A DNA stretch of 64,000 nt from NCBI GenBank assembly GCA_963575745.1, contig CAUYUJ010008635.1, positions 119,501 through 183,500 on the forward strand. The letters are read 5' to 3'. Under the pieces are notes generated by a model, which ran no database searches, had not been told where the DNA came from, and saw only the letters and a list, made by a program, of their open reading frames with translations. Position 1 is the first letter of the stretch; every line of letters begins with the position of its first letter. Source of the stretch: Prorocentrum cordatum. Taxonomy: Eukaryota > Sar > Dinophyceae > Prorocentrales > Prorocentraceae. Position numbers and translations under genes: made by a program. This document shows positions 51,042-60,703 of this stretch, piece by piece.

Positions 51042-51530
51042 TTATACATATACGTCTGCATATACAGATACATCTCCAAATGCATCTACATCTACATCTA
51101 CATATGCATCTACATATACATATACATGCAAACATATATATACATATACATTTACATCTACACCTACATATACATATACAGATACGTATACGTATACCAA
51201 TACATATACAAGTCCATATACACATACATATACACATCCAGATACATTTACGTATACGCATACGTATAAGTACACATCTACATACACATAAACATTTACA
51301 CATACGTCGACCTAAACCTATACATACACATAGCCATATACACGTACATATGCATACACATGTACATGCATCTATAGTTAAACATAAAATTGCACATGTA
51401 CAAATGCATATATATATATATATATATATATATACGCATATATATATATATACACACGTGAATTACATGTACATGTACATGTATATCTACAAACACGTTT
51501 ACAATACATCTGCATCCACATATACATATT
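51008..51530 (+). repeat. ACATAT/ACATCT hexamer microsatellite
   Basis: Over 500 bp of ATACAT, CATCTA and TATA variants. Confidence 0.9.
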
Positions 51531-51532
51531 TG

Positions 51533-52150
51533 TGAAACATGTACGTTTTACGAAGGGAATGGGCCAATTCTTGCGTCTAGGGGCCCTCTTGGGACGCATG
51601 TTGGAGGCTTCTTGGGGCCTCTTGGGGGCGTCCTTGGACGTCTGGGGTCTCCTGGGGCCTCTTGAGGGGCCTCCTGGGGGCCTCCTGGCGGCCTCTTGGG
51701 GCGGAAGGCTCGAGCTTGCGGTTCGTGGTCCCCCTCTGGGCCCCCTCTTGGGCCCGTCTTGGGGCCCTCTTGGGCCATCTTGGGCGCCTCTTGGGCCGTC
51801 TTGGGGCCCTCTTGGGCTGTCCTGGGGCCCTCTTGGAAGCTTCTTGGGCCGTCTTGGGGCGGTCTTGGGCGCCTCTTGGGCCGTCCTGTAACGTCGGAAA
51901 GCCCAAAAGACAACTTTGTTGAAAATGTACGTTTTACGAAGGGAATGGGCCAATTTTTGCGTCTAGGGGCCCTCTTGGGACGCATGTTGGAGGCTTCTTG
52001 GGGCCTCTTGGGGGCGTCCTTGGACGTCTGGAGGCCATCTTCAGCATCTCGGAGCCCTCTTGGAGGCCTCTTGGAAGTTTCTTGGGCCGTCTTGGGCGCT
52101 TCTTGGGCCGTCTTGTCTGACTGGGGAGGCCTCCGGCAAGCCCCGACGAG
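51533..52150 (+). repeat. CTTGGG block 11 with a 115 bp near-identical repeat
   Basis: 51538-51650 and 51920-52032 are nearly identical (GTACGTTTTACGAAGGGAAT ... TCTTGGGACGCATGTTGGAGG), 382 bp apart, and include the boundary segment. CTTGGG repeats fill the rest. Confidence 0.85.
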
Positions 52151-52215
52151 CCTCCGGGCCCCCCGGGGCGCACATTTGTGGTCGAGGTCCCGGCCCCGGG
52201 CCCCCGGACCCGGTG

Positions 52216-52343
52216 CGCCGTTATATGTACATACATACATACATACATACATACATACATACATACATACATACATACATACATACATACATACATACAT
52301 ACATACATACATACATACATACATACATACATACATACATACA

Positions 52344-52375
<32 letters not shown>

Positions 52376-52600
52376 CACCTACCTACCTACCTACCTACCT
52401 ACATACATGCATACGTACGTACGTACATACATACATGCATGCATGCATGCATACATACATACATACACACATACATACACACCTACCTACCTACCTACCT
52501 ACCTACCTACCTACCTACCTACCTACCTACCTACCTACCTACCTACCTACCTTACATACATACATACATACATACATACGTACATATGGCCGTGGTGGAA
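52216..52600 (+). repeat. CATA and CTAC microsatellites
   Basis: (CATA)n about 150 bp, short ACGT section, (CATG)n, then (CTAC)n and CATA again. No hairpins at the ends. Confidence 0.95.
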
Positions 52601-53345
52601 GCCTTTTGGGCCATCTGGAGGCCATCTCGGGTGTGCTATAACGATATTTCGGAGACTGTAGCCCTCTTGGAGGTCTCTCGCGGCCCTTTCCATCTGTGTT
52701 GGAGCTGTCTTGGGCCGTCTGGGGGCGTCCCTGGGCCGTCTCGGCGCCCTCGTGGGGGCCTGTCGTGACGACATGTGGGTGTCCGGGACCGTCTTGGAGC
52801 GTCGAGAAGCTGGAAGCTGAACAGGCAGAAACGCTGAAATCCATCAAAAATCCAAAGGAAATCAATGATTTTTGCTTCTTGGGCTCTCTTGGGCCGTCTG
52901 GGGGCGGCCGCCCTGGCCCGTGTCGGCGCCCTCGTGGGAGCCTGTTTGGACGATTTTCGGGTGTCCTGGACCGTCTTGGAGCGTCGGGAAGCTGAACAGG
53001 AAGAAACGCTAAAATGTACCCAAACCCTTAGGAAAATCAATGATTTTGGCTTCTTGGAGCCCTTTTGGGAGTGCTCTTGGGGACCCCTTGGGCCGTGTTG
53101 GAAAGTTGTTGGGCCATCCGGAGGCCATCCTGGGCGTGTTAGAATTGTATTCTTTTGGGATTGCTCTTGGAGACCCCGTGGGCCGTGTTGGAATCCTTGT
53201 GGGCCATCCAGGAGCCATCTTGGGCGTGTGAGAACGATATTTCCGCGAATGTAGGCCTCTCGGAGGCCTCTCGGGGCCGTTTTCATGTGTTTTATGACTG
53301 TCTTGGGCCGTCTGGGGGCGTCCCTAGCGGCCCGGTGCCATGGAG
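52601..53345 (+). repeat. CTTGGG block 12
   Basis: CTTGGG repeats with boundary segments near 52800-52880 and 52985-53050, both with GAAACGCT(A/G)AAAT and AATCAATGATTTT. The first two are about 185 bp apart, shorter than the 360 bp unit. Confidence 0.8.
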
Positions 53346-53538
53346 AGTTGAGGGCCCCCTCCTGGCCCTCCCCCGCCTCGTGCCCATGGGTATATACCAT
53401 AGCACCCCGCCGATGCGGATAAGAGTGAGGGGGCGGTGGGGACGTCGGCAGTCTGCGAGACTCTGGAGAAGCCCGCCGCAGGCGCCAAAGTTTCACAAAT
53501 TATACGACCAGCCCGCCGCAGGCGCCGATTTTACGTTA
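53346..53538. other. Unassigned region
   Basis: Contains two copies of CCCGCCGCAGGCGCC (near 53471 and 53513); otherwise nothing recognised. Confidence 0.4.
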
Positions 53539-53915
53539 AACCATATGGGTAGGTCGCGAGTGGGTCGCGGGTGGGTCGCAAATGGGTCGCGGTTGGGTCG
53601 CGGGTGGGTCGCGGGTGGGTCGCTGTTGGGTCGCAGCTGGATCGCGGGTGGGTCGCGGGTGAGTCGCGGGATGGGTCGCGGGTGGGTCGCAAATGCCCCG
53701 CGGGTGTGTCACGGGTGCGTCGCGGATTGGTCGCCGGGTGGGTCGCGGGTTGGGTCGCGTGGTGGGTCGCGGGGTGGGTCGCGGGGTGGGTCGCGGGTTG
53801 GGTCGCGAGTTGGGTCGCGGATGGGTCCCGGGTGGGTCGCGGGGTGGGTCGCTGTTGGGTCGCGGGGGTGGGTCGCGGGGTGGGTAACGGGTGGGTCGCG
53901 GGTGGGACGACGACA
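53539..53915 (+). repeat. GGGTCGCGGGTG minisatellite
   Basis: About 30 imperfect copies of a 12-13 bp unit (GGGTCGCGGGTG). Open in several frames (GWVAGGSRVGRG-like). Confidence 0.9.
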
Positions 53916-54007
53916 ACAAACAAATAACGCAACAAGCAGAATCCTCACCACGGATCCCCACCTCAGCCACGCAACCAGGGACAATGAATGACCGTTCGGC
54001 CCCCTCA

Positions 54008-54107
54008 CTCTGATAATATGTGTATATATATTTATGTATATATACACATATAACATATATGTTTATGCATGTGTAGACATCTATGTATATGTGTATATAC
54101 ACGGCCG
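54008..54107 (+). repeat. TATA-type microsatellite
   Basis: TATATATTTATG and GTGTATAT variants directly before a degenerate hairpin. Confidence 0.85.
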
Positions 54108-54140
54108 TCGTTCGCGCTTCGCGTGCCTTCGAATTCTGAG
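54101..54140 (+). repeat. Hairpin element copy e (degenerate)
   Basis: CGGCCGTCGTTCGCGCTTCG ... TTCTGAG aligns with the copy a core (ACCATCGCGCGCGCTTCGCG ... GTTCTAG) with several changes. Confidence 0.6.
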
Positions 54141-54305
54141 ATAGATAGTGAGGGAGAGAGAGAGAGAGAGAACAAACAAAAACAACTAGTTGGTCAATGG
54201 GCACAGAAGAGAGATGAAGGTGACAACAGAAATAGCAGGGGGAATTATCCAGCAGCGGCACGTTCGAGTCTTGTTGGCTTGCTGCGCTAGCGCGGCAAGC
54301 TTGCG
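54141..54305. other. Short GA repeat and unassigned sequence
   Basis: (GA)n at 54151-54172; nothing else recognised. Confidence 0.5.
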
Positions 54306-54307
54306 AC

Positions 54308-54366
54308 GGCCGAGAGACGCGACAGCTGCAACTCGAAAAGCGGCGCTCTGCATTGCGACGCCAATT
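54308..54366 (+). repeat. ~65 bp dispersed repeat, copy 1
   Basis: Shares GACAGCTGCAACTCGA, GCGGCGCTCTGCATTGCG and CGCCAATTCGCC with 54880-54952 and 55098-55176. Confidence 0.7.
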
Positions 54367-54511
54367 CGCCCGCCCCGTCCGGGCCGGTGAAAAATCCACC
54401 CGATCGTCGAGCCGCCGGCGCTCCGCCTCCCCCACCACTAAACCCACCCAACACCCTGCCATCGGCTCTCGAGTCTGTTCGCCGTACGAGTCAAGTACTG
54501 CCACAAGCGAC

Positions 54512-54606
54512 CCAGGGTCCAAGACTCGGGTTTCGCAATGGACAGCCGGCTGCGTCAGGGGCTTTGCCTTCATGCAACACTATTTGAGGCACGGCGCACT
54601 ATCTGA
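54512..54606 (+). pseudogene. Possible RT motif B relic
   Basis: On + one frame reads DSGFAMDSRLRQGLCLHATL (54519-54578), then FEARRTI and a stop. The R-L-R-Q-G core followed by a hydrophobic segment resembles RT motif B (G-x-R-Q-G-x-x-x-S). It is short and isolated from other RT motifs, but lies ~1 kb upstream of an RNase H relic on the same strand, so a decayed LINE is plausible. Confidence 0.35.
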
Positions 54607-54879
54607 AACAGGAGATCCACGCGCGTGGCCGCGAGCCTACGAGATGGAGCGGGACGGCGTCGACCTCGACATGGTGCCGACCTGCTCCGCATCGCAGAGG
54701 CGCCCCGCCGCGGGCGCCGCTCTTTGCTTGGTGGGTGTGAGCGGAATGCGCATCGTGACAAAACAGAAGTTGCATGCAAAATGAGTCGCGAAAGCAATGG
54801 TTGCCTTCAGCGTCCTAAATTGGTATTCGGCGCAGCGCGGAGGAGAGCTGCCGAGGGCCAGCCGGCGAGGGCCGAGAGG

Positions 54880-54952
54880 CCAGACAGCTGCAGCTCGAGG
54901 CGCGGCACACTGCATCGCGTCGCCAATTCGCTTGGGGAGGACGTGGCACAGA
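54880..54952 (+). repeat. ~65 bp dispersed repeat, copy 2
   Basis: See 54308-54366. Copies 2 and 3 also share GGACGTGGCAC after the common part. Confidence 0.7.
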
Positions 54953-55097
54953 TTACAGTCGCTGTCTCTCTCGACAGTGATGGCTGCAAGAGCGCCAGAT
55001 CGATCGCCCTCTGCTTATATAAGTTTGCGGGGCGTCAGAAGAGAAAGAAGGCTGGAAGGCAAAAATGCGAGGGCATCAGAGTTTGCTGGCGATGGCC

Positions 55098-55176
55098 GAA
55101 ATGCCAAACAGCCACAACTCGAGGCGCGGCGCTCTGCATTGCGTTGCCAATTCGCCTGGGGTGGACGTGGCACTCA
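55098..55176 (+). repeat. ~65 bp dispersed repeat, copy 3
   Basis: See 54308-54366. Confidence 0.7.
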
Positions 55177-55224
55177 ACGCCGGGGTCAGGCGTCCCGGAG
55201 AACCGGGCTGCTTTTTCGCCCAGA

Positions 55225-55380
55225 CTCTATATCTAGATATCTCGGTATCGGGGGGCGCGGCTGGGCGTGGACTCGATCTTTGGATGTCTCGACATCCCGA
55301 TCTTGGGGGGCGGGGCCGGGCCGGAACTCGATAGGACTCGATATCTCGATATCTCGAGCGGGGCCCGGCGGGGACATGCG
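55225..55380 (+). repeat. GATATC / GGCGGGGCCGGGC repeat, copy 1
   Basis: Three imperfect units of GATATCTCG(A/G)TATC plus GGGGGGCGGGGCCGGGC. The same unit occurs inverted at 63340-63440. Confidence 0.75.
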
Positions 55381-55544
55381 TTCGGGGCCTCCTGATGTCA
55401 CCATAATTAGTGATCATTTGGGTTTCGTTCGCGAGGGCCAGGCCTGGGACATTGGTATTGAGTCGGGTCTCTCCCGAAACGCCCCCAGCTGGAGGCAGGC
55501 CGTCGTTCCTTTGGACTTTAGCGCTCAGGACGCTGAAGGAGCTC

Positions 55545-55748
55545 GTCGAGGCGCAAGCGGCGCCTGACGAGCTTTGGAGGTTCATGGGCAATGCGTGGGC
55601 AGATTGGTTCGCCAAGCTCGGAGCTAATGATGTGGCTATTGCTGAAGTAGCGGTCAGTGCCCTTCAAAACGAGGTGCGGAATTGCAAAATCACGCTTGAG
55701 TTTTTGTCCCGACCAGTGCAGCTGATTAGCTCCCACCCCGAGGCCTAG
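55545..55748 (+). pseudogene. RNase H relic of a LINE
   Basis: The + frame ending at a TAG at 55746-55748 reads LWRFMGNAWADWFAKLGAND, then AIAEVAVSALQNEVRNCKIT and LEFLSRPVQLISSHPEA. The GN-x-WAD-x-FAK-x-GA block holds the last catalytic Asp of RNase H and matches LINE-C (IGKPWADLFAKMAS) position by position, followed in both by a helix of the same length. Upstream residues are out of frame or lost. It is on +, opposite to the three LINEs. Confidence 0.65.
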
Positions 55749-56020
55749 GAGTGTGATCCACCACCTCCCAAGCCTGTAGTTCCCAGGTCTGATCCGGCAG
55801 CCCCCTTGTGGGGCCACCAGGCTGTAGGCCGGAGGTTCGCAGTTTCCTGTACCAGTTGCAGCTTCCAGTTTCCACTCTTACAATTCTGCTTCTTGCTGCT
55901 TAGTGTTCCTTGTTGACTTCTTGCTGCTTACTGTTCCTTGTTGATCGACCGCGCGAGGGGGGAGGCCCAAAACGGGCATTTTTACCACGCCCAAATCGCA
56001 TTGTCTGAATTGCTGGAGTG
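55749..56020. other. Region before the 74 bp minisatellite
   Basis: Includes two copies of TTCTTGCTGCTTA.TGTTCCTTG (about 55888 and 55918). No gene recognised. Confidence 0.4.
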
Positions 56021-56024
56021 GGTA

Positions 56025-56875
56025 AAAATTTACACCCCTCACGCAGATCGGCGGGGTCAGGGTCCAAAAAACACAGAAAAGGATTGGCCACATTTCTAAA
56101 AAAATCGGTGGCACACCTCACGCAGATCGGCGGGGTCAGGGTCCAAAAAACACAGAAAAGGATTTGCCACATTTCTAAAAAAAATCGGTGGCACACCTCA
56201 CGCAGATCGGCGGGGTCAGGTTCCAAAAACACAGAAAGGTTTTGCCACATTTCTAAAACAATCGGCGGCACCCCTCATGCAGATCCGTAGGGTCAGGTTC
56301 CAAAAACACAAGGTATTTGACACATTTCTGAAATTCGGCGGCACCCCTCACGCAGATCGGCGGGGTCAGGGTCCAAAAACACATGGGATTTGCCACATTT
56401 CTGAAATTTGGAAGCACCCCTCACGCAGATCGGCTGGGTCAGCGTCCAAAAACACAAAGGATTTGCGAAATTCGGTGACACCCCTCACGCAGATTGGCGG
56501 GGTCAGGGTGCAAAAACACATGGGATTTGCAACTTTTCTGAAATTCGGTGACACCCCTCACGCAGATCGGCGGGGTCAGGGTCCAAAAACACACAAAGGT
56601 TTTGCCACATTTCTAATTCGGCGGCACCCTCATGCAGATTGGCAGGGTCAGGGTCCAAAAACACAAGGGAGTTCCCACGTTTCTGAAATTCGGCGGCACC
56701 CCTCACGCAGATTGGCAGGGTCAGGGGCCAAAAACAATCGGATGTGTCACCTTTCTCAAATTCGGCGGCACAGATCCGTAGGGTCAGGGTGCAAAAACAC
56801 AAAGGATTTGCCGCATTTCTGAAATTCGGCGGCACCCCTCACGCAGATCCGTAGGGTCAGGGTCGAAAAAAACAA
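56025..56875 (+). repeat. Minisatellite, 12 copies of ~74 bp
   Basis: Units contain CACGCAGATCGGCGGGGTCA, GGGTCCAAAAACACA and GATTTGCCACATTTCTGAAA(TTC)GG. Anchors near 56040, 56118, 56197, 56274, 56349, 56422, 56486, 56561, 56633, 56706, 56764 and 56838. As 74 is not a multiple of three, minus frames rotate through all three registers. Confidence 0.95.
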
Positions 56876-56879
56876 TCAG

Positions 56880-57735
56880 GTCCCAACACTGCTGCACCGC
56901 GAAGCCAAAGCCTCATGACTTCGCCCTTCCATGGCCCATTCTCCGAGAGAGGGGGCCCGCGGCAGGGGGCGAAGCCCTTACGGATAAACTTGGGTTGATC
57001 GCGCACGATCCAGTACCCCTGGCCCCGGGTTCGACGACCGCGGTGCAGTGCAGGCGCTGTTTGGCCATGGCGAAGACCCCTTCCAGTGTCAAGCCGCTCC
57101 TGAAGCCAGGGGCCAAGTGCGCTCCGCCTCCCATGCTCCAGGCCTTGGCCCAGGCTGTGGAGCAGATGGGGTGGCGGTCCCGCGTGGAAGGGGGGAACTG
57201 ATACTGCCTTTCCCCCCCGCCAGGGGGGATGCTCGCAATATAGTTTTGAATCACACTCGGGGGCGTCGACGGGGGGAGGGCCTGGGCTCGGGGTGGAGTC
57301 TGCTGCATCTGCTTCTGCTGTGGGGGCGGAGATGGGCGGGCTTCTCTTCGACTGTAATGGCCATCGGGTCCATGGCACGGGGCCGTTACTTTTCTGCCTT
57401 CCCTGTGGGGCGCGGGTGGCTGCCGGCTCTCCCGACGTGGATGCCCCCGGGGAGGCCTGTCCTCTGGCCCCCCTCGAACCCGCGCCCGTCGACGAGCCAG
57501 GGACTGGCTTCCTGGCGGCAGGCACCCTTCTGCAGGCACGGTGCTGACTGCCCAGTTCGTCGGATTCCTCGCAGGCGTTGGCGGTGTTGCCGCGCCAGCC
57601 TTTCGCTGATTCCCTACCTAAGCAATGCCTAGAAGGGTTCTTACCCTCTTGGCTTAAAGGGCCGGGCAATGCAACCCGCCCAGGGCGGTTCCCCCGGCAT
57701 CCGCCCCGCGGTTTCCCCAGTTGCGCCCCCTGGGT
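56880..57735. other. Unassigned GC-rich region
   Basis: Open frames of 270 aa (minus) and 194 aa (+) overlap. Both are Pro/Arg/Gly-rich with no recognised domain, so neither is called. Confidence 0.35.
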
Positions 57736-57740
57736 TCACC

Positions 57741-58512
57741 CAGCTTAGCTTAGCTTAGCTTAGCTTAACTTAGCTTAGATTTGCCTAGCCTAGCCTAGCC
57801 TAGCCTAGCCTAGCTTAGCTTAGCTTAGCGTAGTTTAGCATACGCCACCTGAGCTTAGCTTAGCTTAGCTTCGCTTGGCTTAGCTTGGCTTAGCTTAGCT
57901 TAGCTTTAGCCTAGCCTAGCCTAGCTTAGCTTGGCTTAGCTTAGTTTAACATATTTTAGCTTACCTTTAGCTTAGCGCAGCGCAGCACAGCGTAGCATTA
58001 GCACAGCATAACCTAGCATAGCCAGGCATAGTATAGCATAGCATAGCACAGCATATCATAGCTCAGCATGGCATAGCATAGCATAGCATAGCATAGCGCT
58101 GCATAGCACAGCATGGCATAGCATGGCATAGCATTGCTTAGCATTGCTTAGCATAGCACAGCGCAGCATAGCACAGCACAGCACAGCACAGCACAGCACA
58201 GCATAGCGCAGCATAGCATACCATAGCGCAGCATAGCATCACATAGCACAGCATAGCGCAGCATAGCATAGCGCAGCAGAGCATATCATAGCCTAGCCTA
58301 GCCTAGCCTAGCCTAGCATAGCATAGCGCAGCATAGCATAGCATAGCATTGCATAGCGCAGCTTAGCATAGTATAACATAACATAGCGCAGCATAGCATG
58401 GCATGGCATAGCCTAGCATAACACAGCGCAGCCGAGCGTACCCTAGCATAGCATAGCATAGCATAGCGCAACATAGCGCAGTATTGCAAAGCATAGCATA
58501 GCGCAGCATAGC
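57741..58512 (+). repeat. Pentamer arrays (TTAGC)n and (ATAGC)n
   Basis: CTTAG/CCTAG pentamers to about 57975, then GCATA/GCACA pentamers to 58512. Phase is kept almost throughout. Confidence 0.95.
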
Positions 58513-58514
58513 AT

Positions 58515-58630
58515 AGCTATTACAGACGTAGATGTAGATGTGAGTCTCGCTGTTGATGTTGATGTAGATGTAGATGCAGGTGTAGATGTAAATGTAGCTG
58601 TCGGTATAGATGTAGTTGTTGCTTTCCTAC
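58515..58630 (+). repeat. GATGTA hexamer repeat
   Basis: About 100 bp of GTAGAT/GTTGAT variants. Confidence 0.85.
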
Positions 58631-59111
58631 ATGCTCCAACTCCTAGGTAGGGTCGCACTGAGATAATTTGCTGTGAGTGTTTCCGGCACCTCTTTTAAGT
58701 CGTGCTTCCATATCCTGTCCAGGATGTGTTTCGTTCTCGGATGACTCATTGTCCTATGGTTCCGCTCCGCTTCGATCCATACGACGATCCATACGACGTC
58801 TTCCCCACACCCATGATTAGGGCATCTCGCCTAGGCAACTCGCCTGGGTCTCCGACTCCGTCCGAGGCCGCGCGTTACAGTCGAGGTTGATCGGAGAGAG
58901 CACGCGAGAGGACACAAGACCCTCGCCGAAGGTCACTGCCATAGAAGTGCAGAAAGCATGGGTCGCGAACCGCAAGACACGAGGGTTACTTCCCTATCTA
59001 TTTTTACAAGTCCGGGGGGGGGGACTCCCCCCATCCCCCCAAAAATCTGGGATAAACTTTTGGCGCGCCGAGCGGATTTCTTGGATCTTGGATCTATGCT
59101 AATCCCCCCTC
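58631..59111. other. Unassigned region
   Basis: No recognised gene; G-run at 59014-59022. Confidence 0.3.
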
Positions 59112-59132
59112 TCTGGCGCGCGGAGCGCGCCA
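59112..59132. repeat. GC hairpin (CTGGCGCGC / GCGCGCCAG)
   Basis: A perfect 9 bp stem with a 3 bp loop. A related GGCGCGCCGAGCGG lies at 59061. No CTAG ends, so only loosely like the hairpin family. Confidence 0.7.
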
Positions 59133-60665
59133 GGGGCGGTGCCGGAGGCGCCGCCGGGGGGGGGGGGGCAGCGCGGAACCAAGAGATTCGCGCGGAACGC
59201 CGAAAGGCTTATGTTTGTAGCGTTTTTTCTTCTTCGACTCCCGCCCTCCTTTCCCTGCGCCGCCGCCGGTCGTCTCATATTCGTCTGTCGCTCGTCGCTC
59301 GTCGCTCGTCGCCGTGTCTTCGTCCAGCCCCGTCTGCGCCGGTAAAAAAAAAGAGCCTCAGCTGCTGGAGGCCAGGCGCCTTCCCCTCCTCGCCGACAAC
59401 GACCTCGTGGCGCGGCGGGGGCGAGCCTGGCCAAGCACCCCCTCTCCGGGACGCGCGGGCTCGGCCGGCTCGCGGCCGAACCGGCTGGGGCCCAGGAGGG
59501 AGCACGGGATCCTCTCACGCTCGTCGAAGACGGGCGGCCTGCTCGGGCGGGTGGCAGTCGGGGGGGCCTCCATGGGGTGACCTCCGTCCGCTCGCTGCTC
59601 GTCTTGCTCCCTGAGACGAAGCCAGGGCGAAAATGAAATCAGGTGAGGGTAAATCGAGAATCTCTGAGATCCAGCGGCTCTGGAGGATATCTCGGGCACC
59701 GCGGCCTTCTCAGAGCGTTCCGAAACGCTCTGAGAGCGTTCTGGAACGCTCTGGAACGAATTTGTCCTCGTCCTAGCACCGTCCGACGAAGGACCCAGAC
59801 GGGGCCGTTTAGGGACCCTTTTTGGCCCCTGCTGGCTCCTAAAGGGGCCCAAAGGCCTAAGGGGCCTCTGTAGGGCCCTTTTCTCCACCCCCCATGTAGG
59901 TCACCCCTCATTACCACACGCCCAACCTGCGGGAGATGTTCTGGCCAGGACTCGGCAGATCCTGGACGCAGGTGGCCTCGATGTCGCTCGCCTGGTTGCC
60001 CACTGCCCCGCCGCTGGCCAGCTCCACTCCCGGCAACAACTCGGGCGGCGCGAAGGCTCCGGCCAAGAGCCAGCGTGGTGCGGCTGCCCATGCGAGGCTC
60101 GCGGATGCGCATGTCGAGCCTCCTTTGGGCGTCGCGTAATGGGGGGCGATGATGGGGGGGGACAAAGGTGTAATTACTCTGAGGGCCTTGAAATCCTCCC
60201 CTCTGGGGCCCGAAAGGGCCTCTTCGGGCCCTACAGAAACCCTCAAAAGCCCCTTTTCTGCAGCCCTCGCTGCCCCCCGTTTTTACCGCCCCCCCATGGC
60301 GCGGCGGCCAACTCCTCGTGTTGGGAAGGTCTTCGAGAGCCACAGGTGCCGAACCCTGGGGAGCTCGGAGCGAATGGGGTCTGCGGATCCTGTTGGGGCC
60401 GAGGCCGCCGGGGCCCGGCACGGCCCCGCCGTGGCCCACTCCGCAGGGGCGCCCGCGGGCCACCCTGGGAGTCGAGGGCTGCCTCGGTGCGGGCGCCACG
60501 CTGGATGCCTCCGCCCACGCCAACACTGGCCTTGGTCGCTGCTCGCTGACGGGATGGAGACTGTCGCCCGCAAAACTCGGCATCCCTGCGGTGCCTGGAG
60601 TGGGGGTGCTGCAGTATTGTGCAGGGCTCCAGATCTGGACGGTAAAACAAATCTTCGCCCAAATG
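59133..60665. other. Unassigned GC-rich region
   Basis: G/C homopolymers (59157-59168) and weak GGGGCC/CTTTTGG repeats (59800-59890). Open frames on both strands (375 aa on minus; ~130-180 aa on +) overlap and have no recognised domain. Confidence 0.35.
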
Positions 60666-60703
60666 CTGAGCCAAAAACGGCTTGAGCCAACTTTGTGATA
60701 CGG
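60666..60703 (-). other. Tandem pair of degenerate spliced leaders
   Basis: On minus, 60703-60681 reads CCGTA ... TTGGCTCAAG (SL ends intact, middle changed, two bases longer). Directly after it, 60680-60666 reads CCGT-TTTTGGCTCAG (a 6 bp internal deletion and one base lost near the end). Head-to-tail SL relics are known in dinoflagellates from repeated rounds of mRNA retroposition. Confidence 0.6.

Noticed and set aside
51696-52661. 321 aa + frame ending in HTYIHTYIHTY
   Set aside because: CTTGGG repeat joined to CATA microsatellite.
53536-54573. 345 aa minus frame
   Set aside because: Half of it is the GGGTCGCGGGTG repeat translated as TRDPPATHP units.
56857-57669. 270 aa minus frame and overlapping 194 aa + frame with a Cys/His patch (FCRHGADC)
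   Set aside because: Cys spacing does not fit a CCCH finger and composition is Pro/Arg/Gly bias.
57741-58512. Telomere repeat
   Set aside because: The unit is TTAGC/ATAGC, not TTTAGGG, and it drifts in sequence.
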